A stretch of 48,811 nt of DNA from a virus: positions 1 to 48,811 of IMG/VR virus record IMGVR_UViG_3300021168_000043; one strand, written 5' to 3'. The position numbers and the translations under genes were made by a program. Below, piece after piece: positions 21,923 to 28,709 of this stretch (positions are counted from its first letter, which is position 1; each line of letters begins with the position of its first letter). The notes beneath the pieces are model-generated. The model did not search any database. It had not been told where the DNA came from and was given only the letters and a program-made list of their open reading frames with translations.

Positions 21923-22362
21923 CTCTGGCTCCTTAATAATTGGTCGTATAGGCGGCGCTTGCTCATGTCGCTTAAGATGTCGTGGGCGTCGTTAATCAGC
22001 TTCATCTTCTCTGCATTCCCTGTGGTGTGATTGTCGGGATGGAAACGCTTGGAAAGACTTTTCCAGGCAGCCTCGATAGTTTCTGGGGAGGCGGAGGCGC
22101 TCACCTCTAAGATGTCATAGAGGGTAGGGGCGGAGGCCGTGGCGGTACGCCGTGGGGCGCGTGGGGGCGGCGCGGCTGGACGGGTGGCGGTGTTGGGGAG
22201 GCCTAGGAAGCGATCCATGAGACGCTCCATAAGCTCGTCCATGAGGTTTGCGCCGTGGTCGATCAAGGCGTCCTGGATCTCCTGCATGTGGCGCTGGGCG
22301 TCACGGAGGGGGTTCTGGCGGCGCCTGGGGCGAGAGGGGCGCTTGCGGGGGAGATTAGGCAT
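21919..22362 (-). CDS. J-domain protein with C-terminal DnaJ domain
   Basis: 147 residues. A basic, helical N-terminus (1-55) and a Pro-rich linker lead to a J-domain at about 78-145: L-Y-D-I-L-E-V, K-S-L-S-K-R-F-H-P-D (HPD at 108-110), M-K-L-I-N-D-A-H-D-I-L, R-L-Y-D. The HPD loop is intact, so it should stimulate host DnaK. A C-terminal J-domain on a small basic protein suits a phage adaptor that redirects DnaK, for replication-complex remodelling or head assembly (inference). Confidence 0.85.
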   Translation of the reverse strand: MPNLPRKRPSRPRRRQNPLRDAQRHMQEIQDALIDHGANLMDELMERLMDRFLGLPNTATRPAAPPPRAPRRTATASAPTLYDILEVSASASPETIEAAWKSLSKRFHPDNHTTGNAEKMKLINDAHDILSDMSKRRLYDQLLRSQR

Positions 22363-22801
22363 GAGTTTGCTCCAACCTCACAATGGCTAGAGAGATGATT
22401 GGCTTTACGTACCAAACCAAGTTAATACCACTCCCCGCTGCCAACACATATGTAATATCAAATACCTTGACCGGCTCCTCAGGCTGCCCGTGAGCGGATT
22501 CTAGAAAAACGTAAGGGAGTCTAGCCGCGTAAACGTATACGTCGTGCTCTGCTTCTGTGGGATCGCAATTGCAAGGGAACGAAAGAACACAGCGCATGTC
22601 TTCCGAGGAGACTCTGATTTTAGCTTCTTCGTAGGTCTCACGGATTGCGGCGGCTTTTGGGTTCCCGTCATTGTCCTCGATCTTGCCGCCTGGGGCGGTC
22701 CATCGGCCACGGAAAAGGGGGTTGTGGTGCGTGATTGGCTTACGGAGCAAGAGTATGTTTTTAAGGCTGGTGTCGAACAGGAAGGTGAGCGTGTAGTTCA
22801 T
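22355..22801 (-). CDS. Nudix hydrolase
   Basis: 148 residues. It starts with a strand pattern typical of Nudix folds (Y-T-L-T-F-L-F-D-T-S), then R-W-T-A-P-G-G-K-I-E, and the Nudix helix A-A-A-I-R-E-T-Y-E-E-A-K. The spacing between the first Gly and R-E is slightly altered, but R-E-x2-E-E is intact. It would hydrolyse a nucleoside diphosphate linked to another group (dNTP, NAD or capped RNA). Position beside thyX favours nucleotide sanitation or dUTP removal. Confidence 0.85.
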   Translation of the reverse strand: MNYTLTFLFDTSLKNILLLRKPITHHNPLFRGRWTAPGGKIEDNDGNPKAAAIRETYEEAKIRVSSEDMRCVLSFPCNCDPTEAEHDVYVYAARLPYVFLESAHGQPEEPVKVFDITYVLAAGSGINLVWYVKPIISLAIVRLEQTHA

Positions 22802-22950
22802 AAGATCCCTTCATAGTTCAGAAACCACATCAGAAGCGTGGTGATAGAGACGGTGCATACGAACGAGAGTATGCGGTTGGTGGTGAACGTGCCTACGATC
22901 CGGGCGATGATAAAGCCAAAAAGCACGCCGAAGAAAAAGTACTTGGTCAT
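22798..22950 (-). CDS. 50-residue two-span membrane peptide
   Basis: Two hydrophobic stretches (about 3-20 and 27-43) with Arg and Thr in the loop. Its stop overlaps the Nudix start by 4 bases, and it starts 2 bases after the ERCC4-gene stop. Too short to be called automatically. Function unknown; small membrane proteins recur in this operon. Confidence 0.6.
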   Translation of the reverse strand: MTKYFFFGVLFGFIIARIVGTFTTNRILSFVCTVSITTLLMWFLNYEGIL

Positions 22951-22952
22951 GC

Positions 22953-23768
22953 CTACAATTCCTCTCCCTTAGGCTTATACTTCCCTCTCAACTGATCGAA
23001 GGCCCGTTGTGCCAAGACCTTCCCGATTCCCGGCATTATCCATCCCTTGGCGTCGGCGTTAATCATTTCCTCCACCGTATTGAACTTCACCGCCACGTTT
23101 GCCGACTTTTGCCACCCAATCCCCTCGATACAAGCCGCCACCTTTCTTACTAAGCCCGCCTTGCCGATGGTGGCATGGTTCTGGGGCTTATGAAGCGCCT
23201 GATGCGCGTGGTGGTCTTCGGGGGCCGTCTGGTGGTGCGTGTAGAGGGAGAGTATTTCGGCGCATGTTTCGTGATCAGTATGAGTCCTACGCACATGCAC
23301 GGAAGTGCAGGATTCTAGGGTGGCGATGAAGTGGTCCAGCTCGAAGAACCGGAAGGTGCTGGAGTTCCCGGCGGTGACCGGCACCCATTTGCCGCCTAGC
23401 GAATCGCCTAAGGGGTGGGCGCTCGTCATCAAGGTCTCCAGCTCCCCATCACGGCTACATCGCTGGTAGCCCTCGATGATGAGGTAGCAGTGGTCGAAAT
23501 AATCGAGCATCTCCGGAAGCTGGTGTCCGGAGTAGCGCCCGCTTCGTATGCTATTCATCATGTCCCGAACGCGCTTGCGCTCGATCCCCACGGCGGTCTT
23601 TTTCCCTTGCGTGCCTACGCCGTCGAAGCATACATCCGAGGAGAGGAGGCGGGTGGGGAGAATGGAGGGGATGGGGACGCCGCTAGAGGGCTTGATGAGA
23701 ATGGGGGCGAGCTGCCTGAGGGCGGGGAGGAGTTCGATGCTGCCTGTGCGGTCGTCCACGGAGATCAT
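22953..23768 (-). CDS. ERCC4-type (XPF/Mus81-like) nuclease
   Basis: 271 residues. The catalytic G-I-E-R-K-x3-D motif is at about 61-69. F-D-G upstream (48-50) and the following pattern (L-P-E-M-L-D-Y-F-D-H-C-Y-L-I-I-E-G) match ERCC4 nucleases. The C-terminus (205-262) has helix-hairpin-helix features: K-V-A-A-C-I-E-G-I-G-W and M-P-G-I-G-K-V-L-A. Enzymes of this kind cut branched or flapped DNA. In a phage replication operon it could resolve recombination junctions or process forks. Confidence 0.85.
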   Translation of the reverse strand: MISVDDRTGSIELLPALRQLAPILIKPSSGVPIPSILPTRLLSSDVCFDGVGTQGKKTAVGIERKRVRDMMNSIRSGRYSGHQLPEMLDYFDHCYLIIEGYQRCSRDGELETLMTSAHPLGDSLGGKWVPVTAGNSSTFRFFELDHFIATLESCTSVHVRRTHTDHETCAEILSLYTHHQTAPEDHHAHQALHKPQNHATIGKAGLVRKVAACIEGIGWQKSANVAVKFNTVEEMINADAKGWIMPGIGKVLAQRAFDQLRGKYKPKGEEL

Positions 23769-23773
23769 CAGCT

Positions 23774-24010
23774 CTACCGGCAGTAATCCCTCTTGAGATT
23801 CTCCAGTGATCTAAGTACTGCTGTAACGTCAGGCTTGCCGACCCGCGAGGACGCAGAAATCAGAAGAATCAATGCAGTATCGTTTAGCCCAGACGCTTTT
23901 CTTAGCTCATCGGCGGCTTTGGAGAGCCTTACGATTGAGTTGGCTAAGATAGACTTCTCGACCGTATTTTTTTCGTCTTGAACAATTTTCACTATAGTAT
24001 TTTTCTTCAT
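23774..24010 (-). CDS. Hypothetical small helical protein
   Basis: 78 residues from the ATG at 24010, which overlaps the TSCPD gene's stop. It has alternating helical segments, Lys/Asn-rich at the start and Arg-rich at the end. No motif. Placed between the TSCPD gene and the ERCC4 nuclease. Confidence 0.6.
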   Translation of the reverse strand: MKKNTIVKIVQDEKNTVEKSILANSIVRLSKAADELRKASGLNDTALILLISASSRVGKPDVTAVLRSLENLKRDYCR

Positions 24011-24390
24011 GATACCTCCGAGAATCTCAGCTCCATCCACTGAAAAATATAATCCACGATGGACTTCGCAAACTTGATCTGCTTATGCGTCGTCATCCCT
24101 GACGGCTCAAAGTCCATATGCTTAAACTTATTCGCCAGATCCTTCAGTGGCACCCCGTACTGCAAGCACATGCTGATGGCGATAGAGAAGGCGTCGGCGA
24201 ACCCGCTTAAGGTTGAGCCTTCTTTGGCGATCCGAATGAAGATTTCGCCGGGGGTGCCGTCTTCGTAGAGGCCCACAGTGAGGTAGCCCTTATGGATGGT
24301 GGCGGCGTCCTGCTGAATCTGGAAGCGGTGTGTGATCGAGGTGCGGGTGGTGGGGAGGCGGCGACGACCTACGGCAGCGGAGGCGCTCAT
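24007..24390 (-). CDS. Stand-alone TSCPD domain, like the C-terminus of B12-dependent ribonucleotide reductase
   Basis: 127 residues from the ATG at 24390, just after the previous stop. It contains R-R-R-L-P-T-T-R-T-S-I-T, G-Y-L-T-V-G-L-Y-E-D-G-T-P-G-E-I-F-I, A-K-E-G-S-T-L-S-G and L-K-D-L-A-N-K-F-K-H-M, which closely match the last part of NrdJ (class II RNR). No catalytic RNR domain is found in this window. It could be a remnant, a substrate or regulator-binding decoy, or a partner for the host NrdJ. Confidence 0.8.
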   Translation of the reverse strand: MSASAAVGRRRLPTTRTSITHRFQIQQDAATIHKGYLTVGLYEDGTPGEIFIRIAKEGSTLSGFADAFSIAISMCLQYGVPLKDLANKFKHMDFEPSGMTTHKQIKFAKSIVDYIFQWMELRFSEVS

Positions 24391-24395
24391 GGGGC

Positions 24396-24716
24396 CTACT
24401 TCCCCTTCCCCACAACGCTGGATACGTGCCACATCTTTAAGAAGCTTCGGTAGCATACTCCTGTAGTCGTATTCTTAATCGTCACCACGTCATCAGGCAG
24501 GTTCTTCTGCTCACTCCTATACTTGGCCACAAGATCGGCCATGTGAAGATTAGCCGTATCCTCCGCACAGGCGAGATTAGAGAAGCGTTCTCGTTCTTCC
24601 CCCTCCACCACCACTACGAAGGGTTGGATGGTGATGTCGATGTGGGAGGTAGCCGCCGCGCCATGACGCTTCACGATCTCATGAAGCATGCGGTAAGAAT
24701 AATTGCTGTCGCTCAT
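24396..24716 (-). CDS. Hypothetical small protein upstream of the TSCPD gene
   Basis: 106 residues: a helical start (Y-R-M-L-H-E-I-V-K-R-H-G), a beta stretch (I-D-I-T-I-Q-P-F-V-V-V-V-E) and a charged C-terminus. Lacks metal or catalytic motifs. Coupled to the downstream small genes (4-base overlap at 24713-24716). Confidence 0.6.
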   Translation of the reverse strand: MSDSNYSYRMLHEIVKRHGAAATSHIDITIQPFVVVVEGEERERFSNLACAEDTANLHMADLVAKYRSEQKNLPDDVVTIKNTTTGVCYRSFLKMWHVSSVVGKGK

Positions 24717-24856
24717 GGCTTATCCGGCGTCTCCATCCACTTAACGCATTCCTTATAACCCGTTTTATAGGCCGCGAAGATGAAGGCACAATTAGCGCCA
24801 ATAAGCCAAGCGATGCATTGTAACGGCAGTGTGAGTATTCCAATAGCAAACTTCAT
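24713..24856 (-). CDS. 47-residue membrane peptide
   Basis: A hydrophobic N-terminal span of about 25 residues (F-A-I-G-I-L-T-L-P-L-Q-C), then a Lys/Thr/Trp tail. Start and stop overlap both neighbours (ATGA and ATGA). Possible small inner-membrane protein; unknown role. Confidence 0.55.
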   Translation of the reverse strand: MKFAIGILTLPLQCIAWLIGANCAFIFAAYKTGYKECVKWMETPDKP

Positions 24857-25086
24857 AAGCCTGGGAATCTCTCTTCAGTCTTCTCTAGCGCCTTGTCCGC
24901 AACTTTGGCGGCGGAGGCGGCGATCTCTGCGGCTTCCTGGTCGGTGAACTCCTTCACCTTTTCGTCGTCGGAGGAGAGGAGGGATTCCAGGGCGGCGGAG
25001 AAGAAGTCCAGCCATAGATCGCGGGAGCGGTTCACCCGGCGGCGGGAAGTGGCTTCGGAGGAACGGATGCGTGAGGCGGCCATCAC
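24853..25086 (-). CDS. Hypothetical helical protein
   Basis: 77 residues. A basic N-terminus (R-S-S-E-A-T-S-R-R-R-V-N-R-S-R) is followed by an acidic helix with heptad spacing. It overlaps both neighbouring genes by 4 bases. No recognised motif. Confidence 0.6.
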   Translation of the reverse strand: MMAASRIRSSEATSRRRVNRSRDLWLDFFSAALESLLSSDDEKVKEFTDQEAAEIAASAAKVADKALEKTEERFPGL

Positions 25087-25517
25087 CGGCCCCTCTCTTT
25101 GATTCTTTGTCTTACAGCCATTAGGAGTTTACCCAGATGGTTCTCGCCTTCACCATCGTGTACGCCCCAAAACCGATCATGCCATAAGTTTCCTTCTACT
25201 ATTTCTTTGTCGCCGGTATTCAGTAGAAGATTACGGAAGTACGGATTCTCGAACTTCAGCCACAAAAGATCCTGCATGATCGATACTCTTTGGTTGTCCC
25301 AATTAGGCCGTAGATTCTTAATACTCCGCCCGTACCTCTTCGCATTCCCCGGCGTCTCCAGCCGCGCAATCGCCGCTTGCTCCGTCTTATCCGTGGTCTT
25401 CTGGGCCTGATAGGCGTGCTCCACGGTCGGGTAGGTGACGCCTTCGTAAGTGATCCCGCCGGGGATGCGGTGGAAGTTAGAGAGGAAGGAGTTTTTTCCA
25501 GTGAAGCTCTCGATCAC
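25083..25517 (-). CDS. NADAR-family N-glycosidase (YbiA-like)
   Basis: 144 residues, the standard NADAR length. Motifs: F-L-S-N-F-H near 11-16, V-T-Y-P-T-V-E-H-A-Y-Q-A-Q-K near 27-40, and L-W-H-D-R-F-W-G near 110-117. The family cleaves N-glycosidic bonds in riboflavin intermediates. Some members remove ADP-ribose from guanosine, countering DarT-type toxins. In a phage operon the second role (anti-defence or NAD-linked) is attractive but not shown here. Confidence 0.88.
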   Translation of the reverse strand: MIESFTGKNSFLSNFHRIPGGITYEGVTYPTVEHAYQAQKTTDKTEQAAIARLETPGNAKRYGRSIKNLRPNWDNQRVSIMQDLLWLKFENPYFRNLLLNTGDKEIVEGNLWHDRFWGVHDGEGENHLGKLLMAVRQRIKERGR

Positions 25518-25765
25518 GATGCCACCTCAAACAGCGCCAACGGCAATGGGGCCATCGGCATGTCAGGATTAAGCTTCTGACTACACTTGATGACTCTTAC
25601 GTTGTCTTGCGTCTTCCCACAACCACCACAGCGGTAGCGATAGAGATGGCGCACAGAATCGGCGTCTGCGTTGTATACGGTGCCTAATTGAATGGAGTCA
25701 TCGAGCACCGCGAAGCCGCATTCGCATATTGAGAGGCGGCGTAGAGTGAGCTGGGTGATCTTCAC
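25514..25765 (-). CDS. Small zinc-ribbon protein
   Basis: 83 residues. A C-E-C-G pair near 13-17 and a C-G-G-C-G near 50-55 form a classic two-knuckle zinc ribbon. It overlaps the NADAR start and the Sak4-like stop by 4 bases each. Probably nucleic-acid binding. Confidence 0.65.
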   Translation of the reverse strand: MKITQLTLRRLSICECGFAVLDDSIQLGTVYNADADSVRHLYRYRCGGCGKTQDNVRVIKCSQKLNPDMPMAPLPLALFEVAS

Positions 25766-26622
25766 GATGCGGCCTCCAGCTTCTTAAAATACAACGGGTC
25801 CCAATACTCCGGGTCGGCCCCAACCGCATCATAATCAGGGTGCTCCTTGAAAATATGAAGCGCCAGATCCGTGAAAGAATTCTCTTCATCAAAAAAATCC
25901 AACCCCGCGAACTGCGGCCCAAACCGTGTGGCCTCATTGGCCAGCGTCGTGAACCCGAACTTCTTCTCTTTGAAGTAGTGGGAGATGGAGAGGTCCACCA
26001 GATAATCGAGGGTCCCAAACCCGGCGGGCTTCATACTCTTCCCATCCCAGTTATCGCCCACGTACTCTTTCTTCACCTTCTGAATCAGCACAATATTCAG
26101 ATCAGGCCGGGAATAATAGGCCTCCTCGATCAGCCCGCCGAACTCTGCATTCAGCGGCCCATACGCATACTTATTGTTTTGCTTGACCTTCCCAAACTCC
26201 GCCATCTGGATCAGCTCCCAGGCTTCGTCAATCGTATCCACCACCAACGTTCTGATCGATTTGGTGGCCATGATCGCCCGCCACGCCTTCCGATACTCCC
26301 CCCACAGCACCTTCGCCGCCTCCTGCTCCGCCTTCTTACTGTGCTCGATGTACTTGGGGAAGATCTTCCGCCCCCTATTAACCGCTTTCTGGCTCAGCTC
26401 CAACGCGCCGGGATCGAGCATCAGGTACCCAATTGGCTCAGGCGTAGTCATGAGCGCCCAGTGGCTCTTCCCGTTCTTGGTCTTCCCACGAGTCGCCACC
26501 GTAATCCGGGGCGTCTTCTTCTTCGTAGGCGTAGGCGCGGTGAACCCGGCGGCTTTGAGCGCGTTAAGATCAGATGCCGGTATAACCAGCGTGTTCAGGT
26601 TCGGATTCGTCATAAGTCCCAT
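25762..26622 (-). CDS. Sak4-like (RecA-fold) phage ATPase
   Basis: 286 residues. Walker A is G-K-T-K-N-G-K-S (46-53) and the Walker B region is I-R-T-L-V-V-D-T-I-D. The size and the later D-L-S-I-S-H-Y-F-K-E pattern match AAA_24/Sak4 single-strand annealing or RecA-like ATPases of phages. It probably promotes strand exchange or annealing with the phage's ssDNA-binding protein. A start at 26613 is also possible. AAGGA about 10 bases upstream supports 26622. Confidence 0.8.
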   Translation of the reverse strand: MGLMTNPNLNTLVIPASDLNALKAAGFTAPTPTKKKTPRITVATRGKTKNGKSHWALMTTPEPIGYLMLDPGALELSQKAVNRGRKIFPKYIEHSKKAEQEAAKVLWGEYRKAWRAIMATKSIRTLVVDTIDEAWELIQMAEFGKVKQNNKYAYGPLNAEFGGLIEEAYYSRPDLNIVLIQKVKKEYVGDNWDGKSMKPAGFGTLDYLVDLSISHYFKEKKFGFTTLANEATRFGPQFAGLDFFDEENSFTDLALHIFKEHPDYDAVGADPEYWDPLYFKKLEAAS

Positions 26623-26845
26623 CGATTTCGATTCCTTTTAAGAGTTTTTCCCTGAGTTGGTCTTCGTAGGCGCGGCGCTCTTGCTCAATCCCCAAGAAGG
26701 CGGCACGGCGCTCCTGCGCGGCTTTGTGCTTGGCGATCAGCCACGCCGCAGCCTTGAGCATGGCGTTAGGGGCGGAGAAGAGGTAAACCGCCGTGAGGAT
26801 CAGGAGAAGGTTTACGGCGGTGGTGACGAAGCAAAGAGCGCCCAT
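26570..26845 (-). CDS. Membrane-anchored hypothetical protein
   Basis: 91 residues from the ATG at 26845. An N-terminal membrane span (about 2-23: L-C-F-V-T-T-A-V-N-L-L-L-I-L) is followed by a charged cytoplasmic helix (E-R-R-A-A-F-L-G-I-E-Q-E-R-R) and an acidic tail. It overlaps the Sak4-like gene by 53 bases. Function unknown. Confidence 0.6.
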   Translation of the reverse strand: MGALCFVTTAVNLLLILTAVYLFSAPNAMLKAAAWLIAKHKAAQERRAAFLGIEQERRAYEDQLREKLLKGIEIDGTYDESEPEHAGYTGI

Positions 26846-27240
26846 CACTTTTGCTCCGGTCTTTTAGAAAAAAGGCGGAATAGCCTTTTTCCCAAAGTGT
26901 TTCTCTCCCGCCCCATGTAATAAATCACGCAATCAGCCAAAGAACCAAAAGCTGTATGCTGCCCCAGGCTGACCTCACGGGCGTAATTTTCACGGATGAA
27001 AATGGCAATCTTGTCCGCGTCTTTTTTCATCGTGATGTTGTCTTGATTGATCCGGCGATTCTCCGCCAGCTCCGAATCCAGTACCGCCCCATTCTTCCGA
27101 AGCTGCTTCAGATCCTCATTCAGCACATTAAGCTGCCCCTGAAGCTCTTCATAAGCAGCAAATGACACCCACTCCCTGCCTTCAAACTCCCTAACATTCA
27201 GCTCAATCCTCCCACCCGGCGTATCAATCACTTGGCTCAT
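26845..27240 (-). CDS. Coiled-coil hypothetical protein
   Basis: 131 residues. A beta N-terminus (G-G-R-I-E-L-N-V-R-E-F-E) precedes a long coiled coil (about 30-70, with Leu/Asn/Glu heptads: L-Q-G-Q-L-N-V-L-N-E-D-L-K-Q-L). A helical C-terminal part follows. It overlaps the next gene's stop. Could be a recombination or scaffold accessory protein; unassigned. Confidence 0.6.
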   Translation of the reverse strand: MSQVIDTPGGRIELNVREFEGREWVSFAAYEELQGQLNVLNEDLKQLRKNGAVLDSELAENRRINQDNITMKKDADKIAIFIRENYAREVSLGQHTAFGSLADCVIYYMGRERNTLGKRLFRLFSKRPEQK

Positions 27241-27244
27241 CTTC

Positions 27245-27667
27245 TTATTCCTTTCCTTTTTTATTTCTGTGCCGCCGCCCCACTACGACAACCACCCGAT
27301 CAGCAAGGCGACGTGGCGGCGTTGTGTTGAATAGGGAAGCAGCCCCAGCCGCAAACCATTCCACGTAGCCACGCTCACGGAACCATTCTGCTGTGGAGTT
27401 GTCGATAAAAGCGTTTACGCTCTCGAAATCCTGTAAATCCAGAGCGATGGCGCGGCAGTCGAAGGCCGCATGCACAAGGTAGGCAAGACCGGAAGCCACC
27501 GAATCCCGCACAGCAGTATCAAAACCACTTGAAAGTTCATACACTTCGCAGCAGTGCTGTAGCATACTTTCAGCCGCGTTATTCCAACGTTCCTTTTCGG
27601 CTGTGGATAATGGGCGTCTAACAAAAGCCCTTCGTGTGTGCCTTTTACGCCGTTTGGTCTTCGCCAT
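27245..27667 (-). CDS. Hypothetical protein, basic at both ends
   Basis: 140 residues from the second ATG (27667). Basic tails at the start (K-T-K-R-R-K-R-H-T-R-R) and end (R-R-H-R-N-K-K-G-K-E) flank a helical, Ala/Ser-rich middle. Could bind nucleic acid. It is the first gene downstream of a terminator and an exact palindrome copy (27713-27725), so it opens a sub-operon. Confidence 0.6.
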   Translation of the reverse strand: MAKTKRRKRHTRRAFVRRPLSTAEKERWNNAAESMLQHCCEVYELSSGFDTAVRDSVASGLAYLVHAAFDCRAIALDLQDFESVNAFIDNSTAEWFRERGYVEWFAAGAASLFNTTPPRRLADRVVVVVGRRHRNKKGKE

Positions 27668-27712
27668 CATATTTCTCCATTTCTCTGTTTACTCTCAGCA
27701 ACACTTCCTAGG

Positions 27713-27778
27713 TTCTCCGGGAGAAAAAAGGGGGGAACGGCGGCCCCGGAGAAGAATAGTGAGAACCCGTTCCCCCTT
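27713..27778 (-). terminator. Terminator hairpin with adjoining exact palindrome
   Basis: On the minus strand the gene at 27823 is followed by a stem between 27767-27776 and 27730-27740 (GGGGGAACGG pairing with CCGTTCCCCC). A CTTTTTT run then leads straight into TTCTCCCGGAGAA (27713-27725 is the exact 13-bp palindrome). The stem and U-tract form a Rho-independent terminator. The palindrome sits right at the RNA-release point, which recalls stoperators that sit near promoters and stop sites. Confidence 0.65.
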
Positions 27779-27822
27779 CAGCCCGACCCCTACCCAATAA
27801 GCAGAGGCGGGCGTAAGCGCGA

Positions 27823-28704
27823 TTAGGCGGCGGTGAGGACGCCGTTGTCGTAGGTCCAAGGAGCGGGGGTCTCCATGGATTGCTCGATCAGGTAATCCTC
27901 GGTGGCGAGCTTGGCGGTTTCGTTGGATTCGCGTGCGCCCAGGCCGTCACCTTTGGCTTGGAGGAAAACGGCTTTGGCGAGGGCGTCCAGAGCGAGAGTG
28001 CCAGAGTTGGCAGCCAAAGCCCCCACGATGTACTCCCGGAGCTTAGAGGAGCCTCCATCGCCATTAGCTGGGGCGGAAGCGGCTGCGGCAGGGGCGGCGG
28101 CGGGTTTGGGGGCTGCTGGGGCTTTGCGGCCAGCCGCGCCTTTCTTTTCGCCGGGGAGGGTGATGACTTTGAGGCATGTGTAGTACTCTTTGTCCCGGCC
28201 TTTGGCGTTCTTCGCGTCGAGCCCTGAACGCTCAGGCTGCTTAATACGGCGTAGGGTCCATTCCATACCTTCAAGCCCGCGGATGCCGCGAGGGCCGTTG
28301 AGGATTTTGGTGTCCACGGAGCAATCCTTGAGGGAGTTTTGGAGGAGCGCCCAGTTGGAGGTGTTGGTGAGGGAGTTTTTGCTGCCAGTGGGGGCGAGGT
28401 AGCCGCCGTCGTCAACAATGGCGAATTCGGACATCTTCGCGCCGGTGGTCCATTCGATGTCGAACTCCTTGCCTTCGTTGGAGCCGTCGATGGGGAGAAG
28501 GGTGGCCTTGACAGAGACTACCGGGTCGTGAGCCATGGTGCCCGCGTAGTCGAAGGAGATGTAGGAGATGGAGGTGACGCGGCAGTCGGCTTGGTCCGGC
28601 CCGATGCCGGGGGAAGTCATGTCGTCTACGGCGTTGGAGAGGCGGCGGATTTCTCCGGCGGGGGCCGAGGAAGATGCGGTGGTTGCGGATACGTCTGTGG
28701 GCAT
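27823..28704 (-). CDS. Hypothetical protein, possible ssDNA-binding protein
   Basis: 293 residues. Residues about 35-185 are beta-rich with W-T-L-R-R-I-K-Q-P. A disordered Ala/Pro/Lys linker follows (about 188-225). The C-terminus is a folded helical domain that looks like a winged helix (L-R-E-Y-I-V-G-A-L-A). It is flanked by the Sak4-like and helicase genes. Phage ssDNA-binding proteins often have an OB-like core plus a tail, so an SSB role is inferred; no diagnostic motif is seen. Confidence 0.55.
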   Translation of the reverse strand: MPTDVSATTASSSAPAGEIRRLSNAVDDMTSPGIGPDQADCRVTSISYISFDYAGTMAHDPVVSVKATLLPIDGSNEGKEFDIEWTTGAKMSEFAIVDDGGYLAPTGSKNSLTNTSNWALLQNSLKDCSVDTKILNGPRGIRGLEGMEWTLRRIKQPERSGLDAKNAKGRDKEYYTCLKVITLPGEKKGAAGRKAPAAPKPAAAPAAAASAPANGDGGSSKLREYIVGALAANSGTLALDALAKAVFLQAKGDGLGARESNETAKLATEDYLIEQSMETPAPWTYDNGVLTAA

Positions 28705-28709
28705 TTTTG

